In this document: one piece after another, positions 35,168-45,341 of the stretch
Position numbering within the stretch: position 1 is the first letter of the stretch
Layout: each line of letters begins with the position of its first letter
Assembly: GCF_042100115.1 (NCBI RefSeq)
Contig: NC_091281.1
Location: 1,364,001-1,428,000 of the forward strand
Length of the DNA: 64,000 nt
Direction: 5' to 3'
Source: Alternaria dauci
Lineage: Eukaryota; Ascomycota; Dothideomycetes; Pleosporales; Pleosporaceae
Translations under genes and position numbers: made by a program
Notes under the pieces: model-generated
Told to the model about the DNA's origin: nothing
The model's input: the letters and a program-made list of their open reading frames with translations, nothing else
Databases searched by the model: none

Positions 35168-36109
35168 GGGACCTCACTGTGCTGGCCGCATACGTGGCCT
35201 TTGTTCACCACTACCTGCTTGGATGCGAGATCCTTGAGCTACCTGCTTGATTGGCTGTTGATGGTCGCGGGCGGATGGACGGCGAGGTCCTCAATGTAAC
35301 GCCGACGCCCTCAGGCTGAACGGCGAAGTGGTGTGGTTTGCGCGTGTGAGATTTGATGGTTCATCCGCAGCGTATGCAATGTCGTTCGGGGGCGCTTGTT
35401 GGACCCCCATGGCGTTTTTTTCCTTTTTGCAGCAAGCCAACAACAGATTGGTTTGCCAATTGTGGTCGCTGGGAGTTGGTGTATTTTGCGGCGGGCAAGG
35501 CAGCAAAAGTAGGTAGAGAGAAAAAGGCCGAGTTCGTGTATTGAAAGGAAGAAGGATGTATCCGGACTTGTTCGGCTTACTTGCTCGCTTGCTCTGCACA
35601 TGGGATGAGCCTAGTTTGAGTAACTTCCGCTCGGAAGATATTCTACATTCTGCAAGTACCTAGGTAGCGTCTATAGGTATGCACATGGATTGGGAGGCAT
35701 ACAAATGCGCGCCGTGTTTCGCTGGTGTATCGCGTCAACCCTCATCAAGTAAGTAAAGGTCGATCCTCTCGTATTTGCATGTTCAATCCAATCTTCCTCC
35801 ATGAGCCTCAGTGCTCATATGTGGCCAGTATTTCTGTCGTACGTCGTCCTCATATCAGGTTACATCAAACAATGCTCCAACGAGGACACTTGTGTAGTAT
35901 GTACGCTACGTAAACGTACCACGATGGCCACCCAGTGTTGCGCGCTTCGAAGCCTTGGAAATGGCACAAAGTAGTTTTTTAGTGTGAAAGCGTGTAATCA
36001 ATTTTGCAAAGTCTCTAAAAGATCTGTTCTATTTTATTACACCCACTCGCTACTCCATAACACACAGAAGCTCTAGTATCCCAGAGTTAAACCCATCACG
36101 CGGTGCCAT

Positions 36110-37839
36110 TCAAATAACATCCATATGCATCTCAGAGGGCTTCCCTTCCAGCTCGTCCCTCCTCTTCCCTGACCCGAACGCGCAGTTCAAATCCACACCC
36201 ACAACGCCAGCAGGCCATTCTATCAACGCCCAGTTCTCGCGACCCAACGCCATTGCTACCGCCGTCACAATGTCAGCTCCCAGACCCTCCAACCACCATA
36301 CGTTCCTTACTCGTCCAGGCAAAACAGCGTAGTGGGCTAGTATGACAAGGGCATGCGCATTCTTGGCCTCGATGAGAGCAATGAATTCGCGGGGTATGCG
36401 GGCTGCCCAGACGAATATGGCACCCCGATCTGTGAGCGTAGAGATGGTGGTGTCGTCGACGGAATAGGGTACGGCTGTCATGGGCGGGTAGCGTTCGGGC
36501 AGGGTGAGTTGACTGATCAGACTGAAGCTTTGACGGAGGTAGAGAAGGGCTTGGGAGAGGTAGACGCAGTGTGGCTCCGAAAATGCTTCGCTGTCCATCC
36601 ATAGTTTTTCGATGGTTTCGAGACGTTGGTCTTCTGCGAGGGCGCGCGGAGTCGCTAGCGCAGAGGTTTTTGGCCACCATTCACGTGCTGTGACTGGTTG
36701 CATTTTACTTCCTACGACCCAATTCCAGCCTGACAGAAGAACGGTGAGGGGACCACGAAGGGCCCATATCGTTCTTAGCGCGCAAGACAACATCTTGTCT
36801 ACTATATCGGGTGGCGGGACAACGGTATCTGGCGATATCGAAGCTCGTAGATTCTCGATATCTATAGCGGATGTGCGGAAGAGGTACACAGCTGTGAATG
36901 TCGAACTCGCGAACAGTGCTGCAGCGTTCTCCTGAGTGACAGTTTCGAGCTCAGTCCTGTACCTTACCAGAGCTTTGTTCATCCGTGCCGCTGCCAAGGT
37001 TTCCATCCTCCTCTTGTCCTCTTTGCGATCGTAAAGCCGACCGAGATGTAAACAGGCGACGGAGAGTACACAATTGGTCAAGAACTCGTGATTTTGCGCC
37101 ATTTCAGGGACATAGGTCTGCCATGCTGCTTTCGCGGGGTCATCGCCTGCAAGAGTGAGAGACGTCGTGAACTCGTAATGACACAAGACCTCTTGCAGCG
37201 GTGGCGGAAGAAGCTCCCGAACATCTTTCCAGGCATCGTCTAAGCGGAGGTAAGGTGGTATAGTAAGCTCTGTAGAGTATCCTTGTTGGCAAGGAGATGC
37301 CGTTGAGCTGATGGAGAATTCTAGTGGCGAGTCGTCGAGAAAGACCTCAGTGTGACGTGGTGTTTGCGCCGCGAGGGCTACTTGGTTACTGAATGCGATG
37401 AGGTTGGTCGGCGAGTATGCTGGCGCGTTTCGGGTTTCTGGTGTCTTTGGTGTAGGAAATGGTGATATAGCGAGCTGTTGTGTTGATGCGGGCGAAGTTG
37501 AAGTTGTCGAGAGGCGTGACGAAGGAGCCAACATAAGAAAGCTACATGTATCTCCTCGCTTATTGCAATTCCCACATGACGGATGCTTACAGTCGCACTG
37601 AAACCCAAATTAGTATCATGGGCGATGGGATAGTCAATGTTAGGTTCTTTTGCAAGTAGGTCGTTTCTCTGGTCGCATAGATAATGGCGTTGAACATCTA
37701 TGATGCCTTGTGTAACATGTCTTTGCTGGATTCTAGGGCGCCATAGTTCGACTTCTTCGAAAGAACCCAAGGCCGGCCGAGACTGACGTGATCTCCAGAC
37801 CAGCACCTTGATTGCCCCCTGGCGCTGAGCGAGCACCAT
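36110..37839 (-). CDS. Zn2Cys6-type fungal transcription factor, zinc cluster only half visible
   Basis: Regulator with a large body (36110-37597) of 496 codons resembling the fungal-specific transcription factor domain of UPC2/sterol-uptake-type proteins. Its first codons give CDCKHPSCGNCNKRGDTC, the second half of a binuclear zinc cluster (four cysteines fit C3-x6-C4-x2-C5-x6-C6, plus one extra). The frame is preceded by a good acceptor (gtttcag) at 37598. Introns just before this third cysteine are common in the family, so the first two cysteines should lie in an upstream exon. The only in-phase candidate I find is 37839-37807, which reads MVLAQRQGAIK and carries none. The 5' end is therefore unresolved or damaged. 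Helical body segments such as HEFLTNCVLSVACLHLGRLY support the family call. Confidence 0.65.
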
Positions 37840-38528
37840 GGTTTAGATGTATCAAGCCGGCGTTATCCGCCCGGTGTGCATAACGATGCAAGAAGAGACT
37901 AGTATAAACTACTAACCTTTATTCTCCTCCGCTTGCACTCCTTACACCCAAGTCTTGTCTTGTTGTGTGATCGTCTAGTTGCCATGGCTCTCGGATACAG
38001 TGGCGTAAAAAGATAGAAGGAGTAATTAATGAATTAGCGGCCGAAGCTCCCGATGAGGTCACGACACGTTGAGGTCGTCTATTTACGGCAGTAAGAACGC
38101 TGACACGATATACGGGACGCTGTTGAAGCGTACAAAGGACATTGAGTTCGAGATTGAATGTTTCGTAAGGTGCGGCTGTGAGGCTTCCCCACACCGGGCC
38201 TGGAGCTAGCCACGAATGGTAGTTTTCGTACTGCGCGATCTGTGATTGGCTGATGGAACATCCGGAAGCATCGACGTTTCGGATCTTCCTACGTGTGACG
38301 CAACCCTCGACATCTTGTTGATCGTCCCGTGGCGATCTAGACTTCACGTTCGCCATTGATGTGGTCTGCTGATTTCTATTCATTGCTTTTGTGTAGCGTT
38401 CAAACGCCTTGCAAATGCACATGCTGCGCGGCATCTACCAGGCGTGTAATCAGATGCAATGCGTTAAACATAACCACATGTACAGTCATACGACCAAGAA
38501 GCATTCCACTTGAGCTAAAAGATTACTC
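37840..38528. other. Intergenic between two minus-strand genes
   Basis: About 0.7 kb. It should carry the promoter of the regulator at 36110-37839, which has an unresolved 5' end. It contains the doubtful frame 37919-38434. Confidence 0.3.
37919..38434 (-). pseudogene. Possible relic of a fungal transcription factor
   Basis: A 171-codon frame with a real ATG. Two short segments resemble parts of Zn2Cys6 regulators: KSRS followed later by GCVTRRKIRN, like the start of a zinc cluster that lacks its second and third cysteines, and GSLTAAPYETFNLEL, like the opening of the regulatory domain. The rest, near the end, is not recognisable. It may be a decayed paralogue or the lost 5' part of the neighbouring regulator, or the match may be chance. 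I give it low weight. Confidence 0.2.
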
Positions 38529-41173
38529 TTAGTTCTTGAACACGGTAGCATCGCTCCAGCGATCTGCGGCCTTCGCCCTGTAGTCGTCCTTGACCTTTTG
38601 TTCGCTACCCCACTGGTTGAGCAACGCGAGCCCAGACTGGGCTTCTTCTATCGTGATGGTCGGCAATTCTAGAGTCTTCTGTAGGTCTTGCTCGTTCTGG
38701 GATTTCGAGCTGTTGTCGAGGATGTACCTGACATTGTATCCGGACTGCAGATGGGATGCGCTCTGCGAGTGCTTCGCAAGGAAGTCGTCGTTGTAAGCTT
38801 TGAGGTCTGCATCCGCGGGCGGCGTGGTGAACGAGTCCTTGATGACTTCTGAGGCTTGAGATGAGAGTGGCTCGACAGGTTTGGCGACTGTATGATTAGC
38901 TGTGTGACTGGAGGGGTGTTTTTGAACTTGACTTACGAGCCTGACGGAAGCGCACGCTCTGCTCGTGTAGTTTAGGATTCTCTGGATCGATTTCCCGTGC
39001 AGCCTGCAGGCATTTCAACGCGAGCAGATATTTGTCTGGACGGCCGTTAGCATTCCAATCATGTGGTCTTTGAGTTCGAGAAACTTACTTCGTCGGAGGT
39101 AGACCTCGAAACCTACGTTTTGAGCTTTGATGTTCTTGGGTGCTAGCTCGAGCATCGGCTGCAGGAAACGTAGTGCGTCCTCCAGAGGCTGCTTCGTCTG
39201 AAGAAGCTTCTCGCCGTTTGGATCTTGGTCCTCCTTCTTAGCCTCGCCATCGTCACCCTTGGCAGTTGCCTTTGCTGCAGCTGCGGCCTTGCGCTCGGCC
39301 TCGACCTTCTCAGCCTTCTCGCGCTCCTTCTTGGCCTTCTTTTCAGCCTTTTTGCGCTCTGTAGGATCTAGTTTCTCCAGATCAAGCTCGTCTGCATTCG
39401 CAAACTTGGGGTTGTCTGCCAAACGCACGTATAGTTCGACTGCTTGAGTAGCTGCCCTAGTGAAGAAAGGGTGGTCGCGAAGATGATCCTCCCATCTGAC
39501 CATGTCGATGTAAGCACGAATCTGGCCCTTGCGCAGCGAGAAGCTGTGGAAGTCGAATTGGTCCTCGTGCCAGATATCAAAGATGTCGGCAATAGCTGTG
39601 AAGCGCTTTAGAGCAAGACCGTATTTCTCTTGTCGCAAGTATGCCTCGCCATCTTCGAGTAGGTACCACATGCACTGCATGTCGTGGAGATCACCGAGGG
39701 GTCCACCCACAGCCTCGTTGCGGGTGAATTTACTCATGGTGTTCAGCGCCGTCTCGTTCTCGTTGTTTCGCAACTGGTACTTGGCGCACTTGGTGTTGAT
39801 GTATCGGTCTCTCTCGTCGAGCTCTCGCGCATGGTTGATGGTTTCCGAAGCTTTCTGAATATTGCCCATGTGCTTGTAAATGCGGGCCTTTGTCTGGTTG
39901 TAGTCGACCGATTTTGGATCCTTCTCAAGCAGCTTGTCTATGTACTCCATGGCCTTGTTCAAGTCGCGACTTTGAACGTAGTTGTAATGCTGGGCCAGGA
40001 AGTATAGTACAGATTGCTCGAAGCGATCAGAGTTGTCGCCGTTGGTCTCGCCGTTGGTCTGCTTTTCCGAAGCATAGCCGAGAACGAGCTCTTCAATGAC
40101 TGCCTTTTTCTCCTCATCGCGGTAGAGCGACTTGATGTTGGGGAAGGTGGAGGGTACGCCTTTGTTCAGCATCCTCCTGAGGTATTGGTCTACTTGTGTC
40201 TTGAAGGCCTCGCCCCTAAGAAAGTCCAGGGGTATCCGCCTTGCAGCATCGTTGCGCTCGTTCTTGCTAGCGAAAGACTGGTACAGCTCGTTCAGCTTCT
40301 CGATGTCGGCGTCGTTGGATCGGTCCAGCCCGAGGGCCCTTTCCAGACCGTCGAAGTATGCGCGGTACTCGCTGTTCCTGCCCAGGAGAATCCTGTAGGC
40401 CTTCTCAGCCTCCTCTTTCTGTCCGAGTTCCAGGAGGTACTTGGCCCTCAACTCTAGCGCAGCGCAGCGATCCAGACTGACACGCACCACCTCGTCCAAG
40501 TGCTTCAGCGCACGTTGGACGTCGCCGGACTCGTATATTATCTGATTCTTGTACAGGGTCGCTTCCGAGTGCTCGAGGTCCAGTTTGGACGGGGGCTGCT
40601 TGAGCGTCTCTTCGTACGTCTTGAGGATGTTCTCGGCCTCGGCATAGTTGCCTGACAGATGGTACGCCACTGCCAACGCCGTCCAGTTCTGTCGCAGCTG
40701 CGGTCGCTCCTGCATCATCTTCCGCCGGCTCTCAATGTATCCCTCGTAGTCGCGGACTTGGCACTGGAGAAGGGCGAGGTCGCGGAGAATGTTCAGCGAG
40801 CCGGGCTCGAGGCGCAGGGCCATCTTGTACGACTTGATTGCCTCGGGGTAGTTCTTGACCGACCGCCACAGCAGCCCGTAGACGTGCCAGCAAATGTGCG
40901 ACTTCATGTCGTTGCGGAGGGCTTCCTTGCAGAGGGCAAAGGCTTCGTCGCCCTGGCCCTGCGAGTTGAGGATCAGGGCCTTCATCGCCTGGGTGTCGCC
41001 ATGTGTGGGGTGCTTCTTCAAGATCTGCTCGGCAGCTTTCAGGCCTGGCGGGGTCAGCGGCCGTGTGTCTTGTCGTGCAATTGACGCCTACCCTTCTTGT
41101 ACAGCTTGCCCTCGTAGAATTTGACGAGCGATCGGAAGAGCGTCTGCTCCTTGCTGGGGAGTAGTTGCGGCAT
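38529..41173 (-). CDS. NAT1: NatA N-terminal acetyltransferase auxiliary subunit (Nat1/NAA15)
   Basis: TPR-rich scaffold of 831 residues that anchors the catalytic subunit Ard1/NAA10 to the ribosome for co-translational N-terminal acetylation. Exons are 41173-41092, 41044-39089, 39035-38937 and 38887-38529, all with phase-consistent GT-AG introns of 47-53 nt. The N-terminus MPQLLPSKEQTLFRSLVKFY then continues across intron 1 as KKGLKAAEQILKKHPTHGDT, typical for NAA15. Tandem TPR helices fill most of the protein, for example NYPEAIKSYKMALRLEPGS. A Lys/Glu/Ala-rich segment follows LDPTERKKAEKKAKKEREKA. The last two exons give NKYLLALKCLQAAREIDPEN and a C-terminal helical part ending in ATVFKN. 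Length agrees with fungal orthologues. Confidence 0.93.
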
Positions 41174-41615
41174 CGCGGCGGCGGGCTGTGTGTCCAAGGC
41201 GCAAAGTGTGGGCGAGGTTCCGTTTACGCACAACTCCCGGTCGGAATAGACAGGAGGAAGTTGTTGTTATTGTTATTGACGCAATTGGGGCGGGATGAGG
41301 GGGCAGTTTGGGGGCTGACGAATGGGAGATTTATTCGGCGCAGTATATCATCGCGACAGTTATCGTTGGATGAGCAGCCGCAGTGCTGGTGGCTGGTGGT
41401 GGGTATGGCACTACGTCGTGTGTGGGGAGCTCTGAAATTCAATGTCCGAGTGCGAGGACCACAACGCCCGCCCGCACCCTCCAGTTTGTCCGTCATGCAC
41501 GTGCTCATCTCTACACCCCGCCGGCATATAGTCGTCACATCGTCGTCGCTGAGACACATTCCGAGAATACTTAATACAGCTATGGGAACTATCTAGACAC
41601 TTTTCCGACAGCGTC
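41174..41615. promoter_or_regulatory. Intergenic, promoter of the NAT1 gene
   Basis: About 0.44 kb between the NAT1 start and the stop of the DNA glycosylase gene, both on the minus strand. An open plus-strand frame covers it but looks like chance. Confidence 0.35.
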
Positions 41616-43272
41616 TTACTTCGACAGACGTCCTGATCGTCGCTTTTCACCCGTCTCGTTGCCTTTGGTCACTTCTTTAGCTGGAGCCTTGGTCTTCTTT
41701 GCAGTGCCATTCGCAGCAGTCTTGCGTTTCTTGGTTGGCTGCATCTCCTCCGCTCCATCAGCTGCTTCCTCGTCGACTTGCTCCTCGACCTCTTTGACGT
41801 CTTCTTTTGCCTTCTTGCTGCCAGGTTTCGTTCTTGCTGGTAGCTTCTCCTCCGCAGCATCCACTGTCTTCCCCTCAACTTCCTCCTTGACATTCTTGCG
41901 TCCCCGCTTGGCCTTGGCTGGCATCTCTTCTGCTTCGTTGGACGATTCTTCTTTGACCTCCTCCTTGACTTGCTCCTTCGCACTCTTGCGCCCTCGCTTT
42001 GGCTTGGCTGGTGCGTCCTCCTCGACTTCATCGTCTTCCTCCTTGACAGTATTTGCCTTCCGCTTGCCACCCTTTTTAGGCTTCGCCTCCTCATCTGCAT
42101 CCTCTTCATCTGCACCTTCAGATACGTCACCAGCAACAGCTGCTGTCTTCTTCTGGACACTTGGTACAATGGCCGAAGTTCGCCCTCCAACCTTGAGGAA
42201 CGTAATCTTCTCTCCCGTGGGGAGCTTCTGTGCTTCCTTTTTGCCTTTGCCCCACCTATGCTTCATCAACCAGTCTTTGGGGAAGGCATCCGAGTCCCCG
42301 TTGGCCTCTACGGCGGTGTCGCAGACGTACATGATGGCATCGTGCAGCCGCTTTATCTGCTCGTCGCTGAAGGTGTTGCTGTATTGTTCCGGATGTAGAC
42401 GGGCCTGGTACATGACCTCGTCACTACAAGGATTAGCAAACTTAACACATGAATCTTGACGGGGTTTGACTTACCCAACCCAGTTTCCTATACCCGAGAT
42501 GTTCGCTTGGCTTTCGACCGTCAGCTCACTTGCACAATAGGATCGATGTGTCTATGCTTACTCAAGGAGCAATGCTTTCACAGGCACCTTCTTACTCCGC
42601 AGTTTGGTGCTCAGCCAATCCACTGTCAAAATATCCTTGTCGATGACAGGATCCGGTCCGTTCTCTTTCAGTGGTGTAGTCTTCCTCATGTCTTCGGCAG
42701 TAGCATCCACCAATCTAACACGAGCAAGTCGCCTTGCATCCACCAATGCCACTTCGTTCTTGGAGTCTTTCAGCTGCAAGATGAACTTCCAGTACTTCGG
42801 GGGCCATTCTGCTTCTTCGGGCTTTGTTGGACGGTAGTATGCTGATTCGTCGTTGCTGAACTTTTCGGATCGTCAGTTTGGGCCCAATGGATTAGAAACA
42901 TGATGCCTACTTTCATCCAGCCCGCCATTCCAAAGTGCATCAAGGGATGTGGCGGCGAGTCCATGACCAGCCAAAAGTATTTGCCTTGTTGCCGCGCATC
43001 TACTATCTTCTTGCCGGTCAAGGCCTCCTTAAAGGCGGTCGCGGAAGTGCCGACCTTTCCAAAGACGATCTGAATGTTGTTGTGAGTCGAGTTTCTCTGG
43101 CCAGAATAAGAAGTGGAAGGCTTACGTTGTCCTCCTGTGCCTTGACGGCCTCGATGGTTTTTCCAACTGCATGTTTCCTCAGGAAGCTCACTATGCGCGC
43201 AACTTCTGCGATCTACCTGATATCAGCAGCTGTTATGCGCGTGCGGCTGGGACGCGTCCTGACCTCGGGCAT
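41616..43272 (-). CDS. Formamidopyrimidine-DNA glycosylase (Fpg/Nei family) with Lys-rich tail
   Basis: Base-excision repair glycosylase/AP lyase of 465 residues. Six exons: 43272-43264, 43212-43126, 43069-42911, 42860-42562, 42510-42475 and 42423-41616. Exon 1 codes only MPE, supplying catalytic Pro2 and Glu3; exon 2 resumes with IAEVARIVSFLRKHAVGKTI. LMHFGMAGWMK is the conserved strand before the lesion-recognition region. Exon 5 adds the helix-two-turn-helix start DQANISGIGNWVGDEV. The bacterial zinc finger is absent, as in plant FPG and NEIL1-type enzymes. The last about 160 residues are a Lys/Glu/Ala-rich tail with three imperfect repeats around KRGRKSAKEQVKEE, KRGRKNVKEE and KPGSKKAKEDVKE, probably for nuclear import and DNA binding. 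It is divergent from the agmatinase gene. Confidence 0.9.
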
Positions 43273-43763
43273 GGCTTCGACGCTTGATTGGACTCTGTCG
43301 TATAGTCGCACGAGTATGCACTGCGAAGATGAAGTAGCTAGGATATGATGCGCGACACGCCACTCGATGGAACCGCCGTCGTGAGTTGAGCTGGAGAGTA
43401 GTACCCTGATTGTCGCGTCCAAGGCTTAGCGCGAGACGCGTCCTCACGGGGTAAGCCCGCTACGTCACCACTCATCTTCCGTCTTATCCCTTGTCATATC
43501 TTCTCGATGCTATCAACCCACCATGGATGTAGTTCCTCTGAGCTTCTACAGCGCAATTCTGATGGAGTGCCATCGTCCCTAGACACAGAGGGATGGACCT
43601 GCCTTTCTGGGATGCCCCGCAACACGCCGGTTGCGGGATCGGAATGACATCGACGCATGATAAGACGCGGTTTACATAATTGTCCGCCCTACACGCCAAC
43701 CCACAAGTGCGTCAGTCCGATGATTTCTTCCTACAATCTTCGAGACGGTACACCACAGACATC
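43273..43763. promoter_or_regulatory. Bidirectional promoter region, DNA glycosylase / agmatinase-like gene
   Basis: A 491-nt region between divergent starts at 43272 (minus) and 43764 (plus). No TATA box is obvious. No other gene is supported. Confidence 0.4.
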
Positions 43764-45100
43764 ATGCGGTGGAATTGGATAGCTGTTGCTGCAAGTGCAG
43801 CTTGCGTCTCATCACACGCAACTCATCATGTCGACGATCAACAGGCTTTCTCCCAGGAACGATTGGATGAGCTAGAGAGGAAATGGGGCACAGATGTAAG
43901 TCTCTTCGTTAACCGCCTCTGGACTCGGCTCACAAGTACTCTCAGTGGGGGTTTTCGGGTATCTCGACCTTCGCCCACCTACCGCACACGCGCTGCTTGA
44001 CGCACCCAGAAACGACATACGACATCGCTATCCTCGGTGCTCCCTTCGATACTGCCGTTTCGTACCGGCCGGGAGCTCGATTCGGACCACGTGCAATCCG
44101 CGCAGGTTCAAGCCGTCAGACATCCTTCCGTGGCTTCAATCCTCGCGCGAACCTCAACCCATACACATCATGGGCGAAGATTGTAGACTGCGGAGATATA
44201 CCAATCACGCCTTTCGATAATACTCTGGCGCTGAAACAAATGAGCGAGGCTTTTCTCGAACTCGGAAAGCGACCTGCGACTGAGAAAAGCACGGAGAGCG
44301 GTGTACAATATCTCAAGAAGCCAAAACTGCTCACGTTGGGTGGGGATCACAGCATCGCCCTCCCAGCCCTGAGGGCTCTGAAGGAAGTGTATGGGCAGCC
44401 GGTTGCTGTGGTGCACTTTGACGCTCATCTGTAAGCGTTTTCCCTCCCTAGGTGTATACGAGATGTATGCTGACTTTGAAACCCAACCTCTAGCGATACA
44501 TGGCACCCGGCGAAATACCCGTCTGCTTGGATTGACCAAGAAGACCCCTCCACCCAGTCTTTCTTCAACCACGGCAGTATGTTCTGGATCGCGTCAACAG
44601 AGGGCCTGATTGCAAACGACTCGAGCGTACATGCGGGACTGAGGACAAGGCTTTCAGGCGACGAGCCAGAGGACTATACTGATGACTCGCAACAAGGCTG
44701 GATTCGTATTGCAACAGACGACATCGATGAGATCGGAGTAAAGGGAGTCATTACTTCGATCATGAATCGCGTGGGGACCGAGATGCCAGTCTACCTCAGT
44801 ATCGATATCGATGTGATCGACCCTGGCCTAGCACCAGGCACTGGAACGCCAGAACCGGGTGGCTGGACTACGCGTGAACTCATTCGCATCTTGAGAGGTA
44901 TTGAAGGCATGAATGTCATTGGTGCCGACATCGTTGAGGTCAGCCCAGCGTATGATGGTTCAGCAGAAACCACGGGAATGGCAGCCGCACAAGTCGCTTA
45001 CGAGGTACTTACGAGCATGGTACGGAGGGGCCTTATCGACCAAGCACGAACGAAGGTGACAGCGCACGAGGAGAAAAACGAGAACAAGGATGAGCTATAA
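43764..45100 (+). CDS. Agmatinase-like ureohydrolase with signal peptide and C-terminal KDEL
   Basis: Ureohydrolase (arginase/agmatinase family) of 407 residues that would hydrolyse a guanidino compound to urea and an amine using two Mn ions. Exons are 43764-43895, 43946-44430 and 44494-45100. The ATG at 43764 gives a signal peptide ([18 protein letters not shown]); a longer frame upstream would hide it. Metal-binding motifs are LGGDHS (His179), HFDAHLD (Asp203, His205, Asp207) and [10 protein letters not shown]; intron 2 falls just before Asp207. [10 protein letters not shown] and [12 protein letters not shown] fit agmatinases. The protein ends ...[11 protein letters not shown], an ER-retention signal. 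Signal peptide plus KDEL suggests an ER-lumen enzyme; that location is inference. Substrate could be agmatine or another guanidino compound. Confidence 0.9.
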
Positions 45101-45341
45101 GCTTGAAAGTACTTGCATGGATCTCAATACATCACGCCTACAAAGGCCATCTACAGCGTCGATTATTTCAATGGATTTTCATTTGAGAACAGTGTGCGTT
45201 GCAATATATACGTAGAAGTCGAATGCAGAGACAAGCTCGAGCTTGCTTGCCACATGAAGCGGAAATACCCCCTTCTGCCCAATCAGGAAACGCCAAGCTC
45301 CAATCATCAAGCAAATCATTATTCTTCATCTCGGACGCCCA

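Larger units (their letters stand above)
34516..36109. other. Intergenic; holds one doubtful small ORF
   Basis: About 1.6 kb between convergent genes. Apart from the frame at 34784-35107 listed separately and a tetranucleotide repeat at 35149-35167, I see nothing that can be supported. Confidence 0.35.

Noticed and set aside
41659..42459. A 266-codon open frame on the plus strand, Ser/Ala/Leu-rich
   Set aside because: Antisense shadow of the Lys/Glu/Ala-rich glycosylase tail, whose codon bias keeps the other strand open.
45232..45245. Perfect 14-nt palindrome around an XhoI-like core
   Set aside because: It lies in the short convergent 3' region after the agmatinase-like gene; at this length chance is likely and no function can be supported.
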